DNA of 64,000 nucleotides. Source: Maylandia zebra. Lineage: Eukaryota > Chordata > Actinopteri > Cichliformes > Cichlidae. A program made the translations under genes and the position numbers. Shown in pieces: positions 1 to 14,700 of this stretch (position 1 is the first letter of the stretch; each line of letters starts with the position of its first letter). The stretch is from assembly GCF_041146795.1 (NCBI RefSeq), contig NC_135175.1, forward strand, positions 24,373,575 to 24,437,574, given 5' to 3'. A model generated the notes under the pieces. The model ran no database searches, was not told the origin of the DNA, and saw only the letters and a list, made by a program, of their open reading frames with translations.

Positions 1-168
1 TCCTGCGATTTTCTGTGAGCTAAATGTTTTCTATATTTTGCTCCAGTGCCAAAACTAATGCCCAAACTACATCTTTTATTCTTCAAAATCCCTAAATATG
101 TTTAAGAGTGTTTGTGCATTGGATGCTTTGATTCACGATACAGTCAAATTCCTCTCTGTGTCAACTAC

Positions 169-3100
169 CTCTCATGCGGGCGCGGTCAGCTGGGTCCATT
201 GCAGCCACTGGCTCCGAGACTCTGGATGGGCGGCTTATGCCACTTTTGTTTACAGCGCGCACACGGAAGATATAAGAGCGCCCCTCCACCAAACCAGTGA
301 CGGGGAATCGGGCAAACTTCACCGGGGTGTCATTGCACTGAATCCAGTGAGTGGTTCCGACCTCACACCTGTGCGTAAACATTAAAATATTAGTATGTCA
401 CATTCAGACTTTTGATTTTATTTCAAACACCTAAAGACTACTTGTTAGTCATGTTATCACCAACATTGTGTTGCCTTATTCCTCTGACATTCACTTGAGA
501 AAGACTTTTATGTTTTGCATTGATAGCTCATTCTGTGGTGTCTATCCAGTTTAGCTTTGGAGGTTAGAGTAGCAGGAAGCGACGCATTGACCAACCTGTC
601 CACAAAGTAGCCCAGGATGGAGTTGCCACCATCAACAGCTGGCTGCTTCCATGCAACAATGATATAATCCTTGTTGGCATCCAAACAGCGCACATCCAGA
701 GGGGCTGCAGGAGCTCCTTCGACCTCAGCATCAGCATCTAACAGATACAAGAAGAATATCATCAGGACAGTATGAGCGCGCTCTCTGAACGTGCACGTTC
801 TATTGTTTTATTCAGCTTTAGCTCAGCTTTATTTTTGCAATAAATTGACAGGATGTTTGATTTATAGCGAGTGGACCATGTGGGTGAACTTTGCAGCTGC
901 AGGGTTCAATGCCAGGAATATTTCAGGTCAAGCAGGAGGACAGAATTAGCACAAGCCTGCGCTGAAGGGAAAAGGGATAAAAGAGGTGACTTTTAAATAA
1001 AGCAAACATGCCTGTCATCTGTAGGTAAAGTCAGGACACTAAGGAAAGAGACAAAGGTTTTAGAATAGAGAGACAGATTTATTTTAAACTGGATATGTGG
1101 GGGAATAACGTCTGGAATTTACATCCTTGTATATTGTAAAATTAAATATTCACTTTGTGTTTGTTTTTTATTTTGGTTGTTCATTGGCTCACACAGCTAT
1201 CCAGAGAGCACTGAAATGAATCTGTTGTTCCTCCTTAAAGCAGATATTTACTAGGGGTGCAACGATACACAAAATTCACGGTTCGGTTCGATACTTTGGT
1301 GTCACGGTTCGATATTTTTTCGATACAAAAAAAATGTTCATGCCTTTTTAATTTGTCATTTATTAAAATTATAAATATATATTTTAACTCAAAAGTACAG
1401 TTTTTAAATTTAATGTTGCTGAAACAAAAGTAATTAAAAAAATAAATATATCTCAGGGCTCTCAAAATTTCAAAATCCCTGGTAGCCCTTCGGGCAGGGA
1501 CTCTTCAGTTTTTGGTAGCCCAAAATAAATGTAAGTAGCCCGAATAAAAAAGAGAGCAATTTTGTGATTGATGTTTTGTTTCCTTTACAATATTATACAT
1601 TAAAGTATAATAATTGTTGAAAAACAAATTACAACATTGTATAAAAATTACAATCATCAACTCAAATACTTGGTTCTAATTGAACAGAAATTTCTATGAA
1701 CTTGTAAGAACTGTGTAGGACATGAATCAGTCTGTGTCAGATCCTGAATTTGAAATTTCCACTGAAGTCACGGGTAAGAGACAAGTGGAACCAAGATCGA
1801 GGCCATTTGCTTTTTGAAGTTTGCAAAGTCTGCTAAATTTTGCCAGTGGTAGTTCACTCTTTGCAACATAGTACGCTGTTCTAAATAGATTTTTCAGGTT
1901 TATTTTTAGTATGTTATTTGCAATTGGTGTTTGTTCTGGGAAAGATATTGCAGACTGAGCAATAATGCATTTCTTGCATTTCTCATGGGTTCTAATGAGA
2001 AGTTGCAACGCGCGTTTGCGTCCATATAAAAAGCACTGTTTTTGTCTGCTAGAGTGGGATTTTCACGGCACATTCCGCACCACATCTCTGTGCGTTCATC
2101 ATTTGTTTGAAGCCAGCTCACCTCCTGCAACCACTTTTCCGAGAATACGTGCTTCTTTTGTGGTTCGGACTCCTTCTGACATTTCTTTGGAGGTAGAGGA
2201 ACACCAAAGTAATTGCTTAAAGGAGCTTCTTCGACATCTTTAAGAGTTCTAAACAAATGTCTGTCCTCCTCCAGAAAATCTTATGTATGCAAACACGCGT
2301 TGCAACTTCATATCTTGTGCGCGTTTTTTTTTATTTTGACAGCGAATGCGCACCTGCGGACCACTTATGTTCACCTGCGGACCACTTATGTGCAGCCCCG
2401 GTTATATAGCTCGTCATATTGCAGCCACAGAAATTCTTTTGTCCATGAAACCATAAAGCTGCACTTTCGTTTTGCCTTATAGTCTGATTTGTCATAACTT
2501 TTCCGTTTTGTGGTAAGCTTTTCTTTGGCTGTTACTTCTTCACCCTGACCTGTCTTATTTGGCTCAGCAGAACTAAAATATATATCCTGCTGCTTTTACA
2601 CGCACACACACATAACGGTCAGCGATTCTCTGCGCGATCAACCTCTCACATGTTTAAGCTTGCTGCAGGAGATTTCACTTGTCATTAGGGATGGGTACCG
2701 GTGTCCGGTGCCATGATGGCACCAGTTCTGACATAAACGGTAGTAACCAGACCGAAAAGCAGCGCACATTTCGGTGCTTTATTTCGGTGCTTTTTTTTCC
2801 TGAGCTGATTCTAGCCAATCGTTTTACGTTTCCGAGGATAGTAGGCGGGGCCAGGTACGTACGTTCTGTTAGAGCAGAGCTACAGATTAAAAATGTCCAA
2901 GGCGAAGCGGTCAAAAGTCTGGCTGTACTTCATAGCAAAATATGCAAACTCAGCAGCCTGCAACAAGTGCTTTAAGCTGATACTGTGATACTGTCAAAGG
3001 AGGTAACACCTCAAATCCGATGAAACACCTGGCGACGCATAGCGTTTTTTTTAAAAGCCCAGAAATGCGCCGTATTTGATAGCTTGCTGCGAGACCTCAC

Positions 3101-5639
3101 ACCGAGCACATCTACTGCCGGTGGGTTGCCTGTTATGCAACATCCCCCAAAAACACGAAGAGGAGAGTCCTGGCCCCTAGCCCTGCCAGTGTAGCAGAAA
3201 TGATGACGGATGATGGTGGCAGCAGCAGCAGTTCTTCTCTGCGTGAGTAGCTAATTTACGTTGAGTAGGCTAACCACGTTATTACATTAATGCAGGTAAG
3301 GTGAACTAGCAAACATCATCATAGCTACATGCGGCTGTCCTCTTGTTTGATGGCAGATACTCCCTTCACCCTGGCCAAAAAGGCTAAAATGACCAAAGAA
3401 AAAGTGGAAAACAGTTAAACATGAGAGGTTTAGGACAAAGTTTGTGTTTTTTCCATTGTTTAACCTTCCTGCCTTCTTGGGACCTTTTTGTGCCACTGCT
3501 ATGTGTTAAATGGCTGCCATTTCCACTGTGTTCAGTGGAATATAACCAAACTTGCCACAGGATAGTTTTTACCTGTCAATGTTAATATTCCAGTGTGAAT
3601 TCCTTAAATCAGCCTAAAATGGCTGAGCAGCAGAAATCCCCACACCCATCACCCTGGGGACCATTTTCTGCCCATTGACTTCCATTATAAACGCTATTTT
3701 TCAACCCCAAATTATCATCATATGATTTTATTTTTTCTTCTTTTCTTGGATGTCAATGAAGACTCAGGGCCTTGAAGTTTTAATTTTTAAATTGCAAAAA
3801 AAATGCAAAAAAAATAATGGCAGGTCAAAATGTATGTTGGTGCCAATCTTTGGTCCATCTAAAGGCCTACTTATAATGACAATCACATATTACTTCAACT
3901 GGTTTTTTGTGGAAATATTTAGTTTCGTTTTTTGTTTTTTGGGGCTTATAACACAGGGCGCTCATGTAATAACACTGGGATTTGAAGGGTTAAAACAACG
4001 AAAATATAATTAAAACTTTACATGAATATTTCAGGGAGAAGTAGTTTTACAAGGTTGGCTAATTTAAAGTGGAATAAAATATGGATATATGGTCTTTTTA
4101 TGGCGTGGCTGAGAATGGTCCCTAGGGTGATGGGTGTGAGTTTTTTAAAGGATGGCAGGAGGGTTAAGCACTGCTTCCAGCCAAGAGTGATACCATATAT
4201 GCCCCATAGCTGCAGAAAAGGCTAACATTGTTATATTTTTACAAAAAACAGCTGAACATGAGAGGTTTTTGGACCAATTTTGTGTTCTCCATTCTTTAAG
4301 CACCGGCTCTCTAAGAATAGCATGGCTGCAGCCATGATCGTCTAGTGTTTTGTTGTGGAGACTGTACCTGGATTCTTCTTTACCAAATGACCCTGAACTA
4401 TAACAGAAGAATGAGCAGGATATTTTTCAGCCTCCTCATACTTAGCATGGTTCCTATGTAGAAGCTGAAGCTTCAAAGGTCAGATTGTCTCTGAAGGCAG
4501 CAAAGATAAGCTGTGGTGACCTATTTTTCCATGCTATTTAAACAGATGCCAGAGAGTTGCCACTCAGTGGTGTATCTATTAGAGATATCCTATTTAAAAC
4601 CATCACTAACATCCAAACACTTTGACTTTTAGATGCCATTGCATCATCGGGTGCCAGGGTTTAATCTGTTGTGACTTTGATCTAGATCTGATAGGCTTTA
4701 AAAACATTTTTTAAGGAAATCCACTTGACTAATGTAAAAGAACTACAGTAGAAATATTTATGTGAACACATCTTAGATATATAACATTAGTTTTTATAAT
4801 TTTACTAATATACTAAATCTTGTGTGATGTATGAAGGTTGGTCAGCAGGACCAACCTTCAGAGCTTAGCTAGTTTAGACTCAAAACTCAAACCTGGATCT
4901 GAATTATTAAGATTATTTGGACAAAACAGCTGAGATTAAAGCTGGAGGATATTTTTGTGCATGCTCTGTGAATCTGTGCATGTGTGCCAGATTCAGCTGG
5001 CAGCATAGGACCAAACAAATGGCATGTTTACAGATGAAGATAAAGCCTAATTTCTAAATCAGTCAAAAGATAATCTGAATAGAATAATTATGACTTAATG
5101 ACAAGAAACCGTTCAGCGAGGATGTACCTACCTCTGACAAAGACGTAGGCTGAGTAGGTCTCATATCCAGACTTGGTGGTGACGCGGAGGGTGTAGAGGC
5201 CCTCGTCTTCTTTGTTCAGGTGCGTGAGTGTCAGGGTGGCTCGATCTCCGCTCCAGTGCATGTGAGTCCATTTGGAGGGAGACAGCAGAACATCTGGAGT
5301 GCAGGTCATTAAGTATTAGCAAGGTGAGAAGTAAACATATTACAGTACAGAGAACAACTGATTTAAATCTACAAGAACTGTACATTACGGGCATTGTTCA
5401 GTATCACAGTAAGTCTTCCTACCATCTCTATACCACTCCACCTCTGGCTGGTAGCGATGCAGGGCAGGGTAGATGATGACTGTACACCCCAGACTCATGG
5501 TCTCACCCTCCCTTCCAAACGATACACCGAATTTATCAACAATGTGAGTCTGGAAGGTGATGCCGTACTCGGAAACTGGGCCAACTATACAAAAGGATGT
5601 GACAACAAAGTCACTGGCTGGTATCATTATTAAACAGTT

Positions 5640-5703
<64 letters not shown>

Positions 5704-8700
5704 TATATATAAAGAATCTCGCAAATTCAGACTACTGAGATTGAATTAAGTGGAACTACAGGTGTTGCACACATCAACTATCAAAGTTTTGCACCCAGAT
5801 GGAAAACGGTGGAAAAGTGAGCGTGTATAAGATGTAAAAGGATAAAGGGCAAAAACACAAATACAGACCAAAAGGGGGACTCTAAAACTTCACTGCAGCT
5901 CTCACAAAAACAACTGCTGAAATAATTCATGTTTTCATGCATTAAAAAATTAGTACATTTTTGCACACTTACTATCTGCAGTTTAATTAGACTATTATGA
6001 ATGTTACTGTGGATTTTTCTATTCAGACAAAAACGGCCATGCTTGGAGAAAATCGATTTCAGACCACACTCCCGACACCCTGTTACCTTCAGTAATGGCC
6101 CCTGCATTGTCAAAAAAGCAACAACAAAAATGTTAATGCAATAGCGCCCATTGTTCTTCTCCAAACATCCCACCACCCTGCTCCCCACTGGGGTTAGTTA
6201 GATTTATAACACAGCTGTTTACTATGCTGTGCTTTTAAATCCATTTGGACTCACTGGACGATCATCAATCATGTTGCAGGCATCTGTTTCATTAATAAAA
6301 AACTGTATGGTACATGCCCAGTTACACACCATGGAAAAAAATGGCAATCAGAAGGAAAAAATCTGCGTTTTCCCAGTGATTGCTTTGCTTTTCATTTAAT
6401 GTCAAAAACTGATTGCAAGTAGTTGTAATGGCCAACTGGACTCTGATTGTAATTAGCTGATGTGAATTTTTGTGTAAGTAGAAGGCAATAGATATACAAA
6501 TTTCAAAGAACTTTGCTTCCACACTGTGTTTTTTGTCCTGTCTCTTCCCCCTCAGCCCTAACTGGTTGAGGCAGATGGCTCCCTGAGCCTCGGTTTGCTG
6601 GAGGTTTCTTCCTGTTGAAAGGGAGTTTTTCCTTCTCACTCTCGCCAAATGCTTGCTTATAGAGTAGTGTTTTCTGGTGGTTGGGATTTTCTCTTCATTA
6701 TTGTAGGGCCTTTACCTTGCAATATAAAGAGCACTGAATCGACTGCTGTTGTGATTTGGCACTATATAAATAAAACTGAATTACACTCATTTGAAAAATG
6801 AAAAATAATTTGTGACTTTCGCTGATGTATCAGTTAATTGCTGTGTTATCAAAAGCAGATTGCATTCAAATACCAGCTTGATACTTGACTGCAGACTAAT
6901 AGCAGACTGATTTTATCTTATTGCTGTTTGGATGCACCAACCTTGCTTTAAATACAACTGACCATGAGTGTTTTAACAGGCCTTAATCGTCATGTTCATA
7001 ACCACCATTTTAAAAGCAGCAAGATCACAAGTTCATTGCACATGATCCCAGTCATTTTGGCCGTGCCAAGATCTCCACCCACTGTTTTCTGTAGCGTAAC
7101 TGTTGCATCATTTCTTTCCAAAGACTGGAGGAGACCAAAACACAGCTCCAATGAAAGGACTTTATAAAAGAAGATAAATGTTGTTCAGAATCCGCTTATT
7201 TGCTAGTATAGCAATTTGCTGTTTAGAGTCTTTATTGACATATTTTACTTTCCAGTGGCCTGAAAAAAGTTCATTCATGAATTAAAACTGGCAGTAAATT
7301 CCAACTTACGCCTGGGTGCTGGCAGGAACTCATCCATTTCACCTTTGAACCCTATGAAGAACAGCAGGAGGCACTTTTAATACATTTCACATTTACAGAT
7401 TGTTGTATGACTTTATCACACTGATGGAGAGAATTTTTGTTTTCATTTCACACACATGCAAATTTAAGTTGTCACACACTAATTTTAAACAGTTAATTAG
7501 GAAAATATAATTACTCTTGAGTTTTTTTTTTATATATGTTTTTGATGATCATGAGCATATTGGCATTAGCTGTGGAATTGGGTGAAACCTACTCTTGACA
7601 ACAACGGAGGCAAATGCAGACAGCTCTCCCTGGGAGTTCATGGCAGAGACACGATACTGAGCTGTATCATCAAAATCACATCTGAAAGAGGAGAGCATCA
7701 GCTGATCAATGTCCATGATATGCACATGTTCGGTGTACTATGTTAAGGATTCATGTGTACGGTGCCCCTCCCCCCAGCTCAACCTAATTCCTTTCAGCCA
7801 TGTAAATAATACCAACTATGTGAGCCCAACTGTAAAACGTTCCATCACTCCTGGCCAGAAATACTCTGGCAAAAAATAGACACGCTGGTGATGTCACACG
7901 CATTAGGTGTTGTGGCTTTCTGTACATGAAGTGATCCGATGTGTGACGTGCCGACAGACTAGCAAGAAAGGTTAACTAATTTGATGGATAAGCAGTAGTT
8001 TAAAAAAGAATAAATAAAGTAAAGCAATTTTATGACACTTTTTCCCCCTAGATGTTTTAATTTAAGAAAATGCAATTTCAACAGCACATCATAGGTTTTC
8101 TATGTGATAAAGAAATGCTGCTTTGGGATTAAACTGTAAGAGATAAATGTATAAAATTACAGAAAACACACAGATATAGGCTGTCCTAAAAGTCCTCCAG
8201 TTTTGGTGATTTGGTGAGTCAAGTTTATACTATTTAATTAGCCTGCACTAGAAAGTATTTGTGTATGTCTTCTATGCTCATAACGTTTAAGAGTACAGCT
8301 TGCTCACTGAACCTGCTAGCATTAGCAGCATTTTTAGCTTGAATGATGCATTATTAAACAGGCCATGTTATTAGATAAACATTTTAACATTGTCCACTGA
8401 ATGTAACAGATATCCGTTAAACTGAATAGCAGCTTGTAGTAGTGGTTGAATTTATATTTAAAGCTGCATGTAATCTTAATGCTAGTGAATTGTTGTGCTA
8501 CAAGTGATCAAACATGAAGCTCAACTCAGAGATGGGGTGCATCTGATGTAGACTAACTTCTACATAATACGGCTACATCTACTATCTTAGACTAGCTATC
8601 CTTAGACCACCTCTTTGTTATCAAGACCCTGGGCCTGTAGATTAAGTCATTTACACATAAGTCCATATATGGCTGAATGCTGAATCCAGGGCAAGATGCC

Positions 8701-11700
8701 TACTTTAAAAAATAACACTCAGTTTAAAGAATCCTAAATTTCAAAGTAAATATTTTAATTTTAACAAAGTATTTTTAATACATATACTACAAACCGAGGC
8801 CCAAGGAACATCAGTGTCAGCCTATCATATTTTGCCCCCAACAAACTTCTTTATTTCAACCCAATTTTGTGTCAGTCACTGGAAAACAGTGAAGATATTA
8901 AATAAACTTTATTTTCAGTATGTAATCATAACAAGTTCTTTGACTAATATATTTTATCTTAATGTCTAACATCTTAACTTCCATGATGTTCTGGTTACGT
9001 TTTTAAGTTAAACTTAATATACAGAGCTGTAGTATAGCACTATTTGGGATTCACAAGTTGCATGAAAATACCCTACCTTCTTTCAAAGGGCTCACTGGAA
9101 AATCTTCAAGGTGATGATGTGTATTGACATTAATTTATGGCATAAAATGTATGTGGACATCTACTTTAAGTACTGTGGATGGGAGAAACGACCTACTTGT
9201 TAATCTCCAGTGAGTGCACGCTGTATCTGCTCTCAATTTTGTACTTGCCAGGGTTGGCAAGCGGATCAAGCGCCACATTGTTTTTGTACCTTGAAAGACA
9301 AAAAAAGTTTGAAAAGAATAAAACAAAATCAAGCGAGGAAACATTAAAAACTAGATGGATCTAGATGGAATGGATAAAGATCATTTTTTGAAAGAACAGA
9401 GAGGAAAGACATAAGATCGTGTAGTTGGTGACCTACCAGACGACCCGTGGGTCGGGCCACCCACTGACAGTGCAGTGCAGCCGCACACACTGTTTCTCCC
9501 ACACAGTGTGGGAGCGAGGTTTAATCACAAACTCTGGGGCGTGCATCAGGCTGTCTTCGTTCATACGCTTGAAGTGTTCCTCGTGTTCATGGATCTAAAG
9601 ATAGAGCAAATCACTCAGGACAGTTTTTACCTTCTACCAACCACAACGTGCTCCACAATTACCATTTTCTTGTAGATACATTTAAATAAAACCAACACAT
9701 CTACTTTAGATATTATCTTCACACATTACAACTGTAAGGATGTGTTCTTCCTTAGTCCTGTGAAAAGATGAGGTGTTGAGGTCTTGTCTGTTTGTTCACT
9801 ATCCAGTATCTCAACACATAATACCACCAATGAGACACTGCTTCCCTCTGTCCGAAGAAACGTGATCTCCTGAAGAATTTGTCACCCAGTAGTAAGGCTG
9901 TGCGGCAGGGGAGGCATATAAATGCAGTGAGGGGGTAAGTGTGGTTTTTCATGATGCTCATTGAATGGCTGGGTACCAATTCACATAATCATCCAGGCAC
10001 ATAAATAACTTTCTTGTGTAAGGGGTAGTAATAACAACCACTTAGCCACAGACACTTTACATTCCCAAGCACTGATGCAATCAACCATGGTCAGTTTTGC
10101 TACAATAAATAAATATTGTTGTGCTTTGTGGCCTGATATTGGCATTAGAATATGGATTTATTGTGATATTATAATAGAGGATGATCTACTATGATCCCAC
10201 AAGTAATGAGCAATAAAAGCACAATATATAAGCACAGATGAATGGTGCAGATGATTCATTTGGATTAAGCATACTTCACCTATCTTGAGTTTCTTTGGAA
10301 AACCTTTTAACTAACAGCCAAAATCTTTTTTTCTTTTTTTAATCACATTATGTCAGTAAAATATAACTCAACACAATGGAAATGTTATACTTAATTGTTA
10401 CTCAGTAGTTTAAGGACTACTTCACCACTACCTAGAGCTGGGCGATAGAACGATAACGATATGTATCGCGATATAACTTTTACTCGATAGAGAAATTAAG
10501 CTATCGCGATAGACCTCGCCGCTCTTGTCCTCTTAAAAAAAAAAAAAAAAAAAGGTCAGCCGATCCAAATTCAGTAGCGCAGAGCCGAACCAATCACAGC
10601 CGCAGCGTCACGTCGCGTGACTTATTACGTACAGCACAAGTGCCAAGCCGCACGTGTGTTTGTTTGGGAAGCAGCCAGCGGGTAATGGAGCCAGCGCCTA
10701 ATGGAGGAAATGAGTGTGCAGACTAGAAAAATCAACCGAGCGTGACCGAAGAGAAAACAGATGATGGTTCCAATGCCGGAGAGATTGTCGAACGGAAGAG
10801 CCATAGAAGTTCCGTAGTGTGAAGGTATTTCGGCTATTTCAAGTCTGACAAAAAACAGAGTAGCGTGCACTGTAAATTGTGCCGAAAGCAAGTCTGGAAA
10901 TACAATAAACTGGTGCATGCGTCACACTGTGCGCCACGTTATTGTTTCGGTGAAATGAATTTCTACAATACTGTTAATTCTACTCTCTGCAGTGTTTAAA
11001 TGCTTACATATACACACAGTTACTGTCCCTCCATACATACGACTCGGTTCTGCTTCTATGCCCCAGCTTTGTTTACTTTTTCCCACCGAGGCTTCTAGAC
11101 TTCTGATTGGCCAACATTTCTGCACGGTTAGGAATCTAGCGCCACCTGCTGCTTTGGCATGTTCATAGCAGCGTTTTCCTTCATTTCTGCCTTTATGTGT
11201 GGACGAGATTATTTTTTAAAACGAAAACGGAAAATCTCCGTTTTCAAAAATACCCGTGTACGTGTGGACGTAGCCTCAGTCTCTGACTGGAAGCGCTAAT
11301 TCATCATTCGGCTTTTGTCAGACTAAAGTAACTGTTACAACTGTTTGAAAAGCTCAGCTATACAACAAGGAGAGATTGAGAATTTCCTTTTAGTTCTCAG
11401 TTTACTTGATATTGACAAAAGTTAGTCAGTTTTGTCTGTTCTTCTGTAAAACAAACTAAGATTTATTTTTAGAATTAATACTTTATTTCTAAGTGGAATT
11501 GACAATTTAGTCTGTTTCGTTTGTTCTATTTTGAAACTTAAACGCTTTAGCGGCTGCCTTTTGTGTAGTTTGCAATATTTGCCTTTATTTATCTGAAAAA
11601 GTCTCATGTACATCTTAAGTACATCTACCCTGTTGAACTTATTATGGGAAATAAATATTTAAAAACAAGCTGCTGATTATTTCACATTTTACTTGTGAGC

Positions 11701-14700
11701 AACGGCACATTTAAATCTTACAAATATAGTTATTTGGCTTATATCGTGATAGATATCGTTATCGCCTGAAATGAAAAAAACACATCGTGATATGAAAAAA
11801 TCTCATATCGCCCAGCTCTACCACTACCCCATGTTTCCTCTGTTATGCCAAGCAATGCGAAGAGAAGAAGAATTAACAGTTATTCAGTAGTTACTCATTA
11901 CTTAACCACTATTTAACCATTAACTACCATTTTTGTGTTCTCTTAAGTAAAGTGAAACCTGATAGTAAGTAATATTAGCTTATAATTATCTAAGCAGAAT
12001 TACAGAATTATTCACTAATATACTCCCCAGCGACTGAGATGGCTGTACTGTGATTACAAAAGTACAAAAGCAAATTTGGCATGTCCTAAAGTTTACTGTA
12101 ACATCACAAATACATAATGCTTATTTGTGATATCAAAGCTAACGCCTAGCTTATACTTGGACAGCTTCCTGGTGCATTCTAATGTAAATTCTTCAAAGAT
12201 GTCAACGTGGTCACAAAAAGTGGGCAGGCATATAGACGTCCGCATAGACCCTTGCACTCACCATTTGACGATGAAATTTGCATCACTCTGACCAGAGTGG
12301 ACCTGAGTGGGCCCTAGCAGACTAACAGAAAGTATAATCCAGGCTCAAGAAACATTTTTCTGGGCTTTTGCAAAAGATATGTGCCATTATAATGCCACAC
12401 AGGCATTTCCTTGACCCATGATACACTCTATGACCCTGTTATGGACTATGATATGTGCCTTAAATGTGAGAAGTGAGTCTGTAATGTCAAGAAGAAGACT
12501 GATTTACAAAAAAAATAAGTATGCAGGTTTTTGCAAGCGCATACAAACAACCAAACAGACCAAACCTAAGGCCCGTTTCTGTGATGTAAAATTCTAAGCA
12601 GTTCTCCATGTTTGCTTTAAAACTTTAAAGAACAGCACGGCTGCCTTGTGTGATCTCAAAACAGTGAGAACTGACCCTTTTATTCAGAGTGATGCGCTCA
12701 GCCGACTCGCGCATGGTCTCCTTCCTGGAGATGAGCTCAGACCTCTCCATCTCCAGGCCACTGGTGAACAAATCCCTGCGGGCCATGTATGCAGCAGTGT
12801 CTCTCACTCTTGCTTCCTCTGTATCTGAAAGTCCTGTAGCAAACTCTTGACTAGGAGGCAGCAAAGCAGAGCCAGGGATGGACGTGAAAGCAAGGCATGT
12901 TGTTAAAACTTTAGGCTGTTGAAAAGCAATCTTGGATTTCCAGTTCTACATAGAGGGATAGTTATTACCTGCCCCTGAAGATAGGCACTACATAGCCGAT
13001 GATTTGGTTGTCTTTATCCACAGCCAAGTAAGTTGGCTTGGCTCTCTTGGGTGAGGGGCTTAGTCTGCTCTCCTCCAGGCCAGAGTGCGAAGACACGTTA
13101 AGTCTGAGACATACAGAGTACCATCAGCCTGGCACACAGCCAGACAGTGCAACCAACAACAGAAAAATGTGGGGACAAAGCCAAGGTCAGGGGTGGATGA
13201 GATGTGGAGAAAAATTCAGTTGGAAAGTAGTGGAGATGGTTTAGTTGTAATTATTTTTTACAGCTTTGCACACCTCAGTTATTAAGTTTTCAACATCTAT
13301 AACAACCATATGATGTGAAAGACAATACTGACACCGCTAACGACCACTAAAAGCAGCCAGTATTCGGTCATTAACAGATGAGTGTCCTTCATCTATGATG
13401 GTATCTCAGTGCATACCAAAATGTGAAACCCAGCTGTCCTACTGACTTCCATACTACATTTCATGTTTCTCTAAGAAAGATTTAGGGCAAAGTGAGAAAT
13501 CCATCTTTAGTTTACGTAGAGCTTACAATCAATCAGTGGCCCAGTGGCCTAATGGATAAGGCATCAGCCTCCGGAGCTGGGGATTGTGGGTTCAAGTCCC
13601 ACCTGGGTCGTAATCTTGTTCTGTAATGTTTATGCTAGAATCATTTATTACTGACAAACTGCTTTCAGGAAATGACTGTGGCTCATAGGGTGAAATATCC
13701 TGATGTAGGTAAGGAAATCTGTCCAGTGTCAACACTATAGCTTTGAATAGTTTTTGAGGATTCACAGAATGGCATAGCAAGTAGGACAGCTGCCCTCATT
13801 TTTCCTATGTCTATCTGAGTCAGTGTCCCTTTACCTCTGACCATTTCCAAGATTTTAATTGGAAAATCTCATAGAATTTGCGAGGGTGTGATATGAAGAT
13901 TATCCCATATTACAAGAAACTCCTATAACCACATAAATGCAATCCTATCTTTGCCATAAAAGCAATGCTCCCTGCCTCCCCTCAGCACTGATCTGGGGTC
14001 TGGTGAGCTGCCTGAAGGGAAAGATGAGATAGTAAAATCTAAGCCCTCTGATGTGTTCACACTCTCCAGGCCAGAGTATTTAAGGATTTGCCAGATACCC
14101 TAATAGATAGGCTCACTATGGGAGCTTTGGTATTCCCTGGATAGAAAAGCTCAATATACTCCAAACTTTACATGTCAGGAAATGTGAACTGATGACAAAT
14201 CAGCAGCTCATGAACAGCTATCCTTATGCCTCTTAAAAATAAAGAGAAGCTGCCAAGTTTCCCACACTCACTAATTAAAAAGATTCACGGCACAGTGGAT
14301 GAGTTTTCAAACGAACAAGACTGATAAACTATCTCTTCTTATTTTCATCCTAGTATGATACACAGGTCAAGATGCTATTTCAGTCAATTTATATAGCATA
14401 TAGCTCTAATATAACATAACGTTGCATCCTTTCTAACGAATGCCATTCCTCTAAAGGTGACAGAAATTCCTGTAGTCCTTTTAGACACATTACTGTGTTA
14501 AAGGTAAGACTTGGTCAACATACATGAAAACACAAAGGACATCTGTCAGGCTACATGCACAGGGCTTCATGCAGGACTCAAAGCTGTTTTCAATCCTCAG
14601 GTGTGTTTGAGGGGCGATCAAGGTGAAAGAAAACTCATGGGGGAGTAAGATGGTTACTTGGTGTCAAGGAAAGACGATCCCAGAGTTGTGTCAGGGAGGT

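Noticed and set aside
5385-5702. Minus frame with a (VC)n repeat start
   Set aside because: The N-terminal part is translated AC microsatellite in the intron; only 5584-5423 is a real myom1 exon.
5781-6188. 135-codon minus frame
   Set aside because: Lies in a myom1 intron, has no family motif, and its composition looks random.
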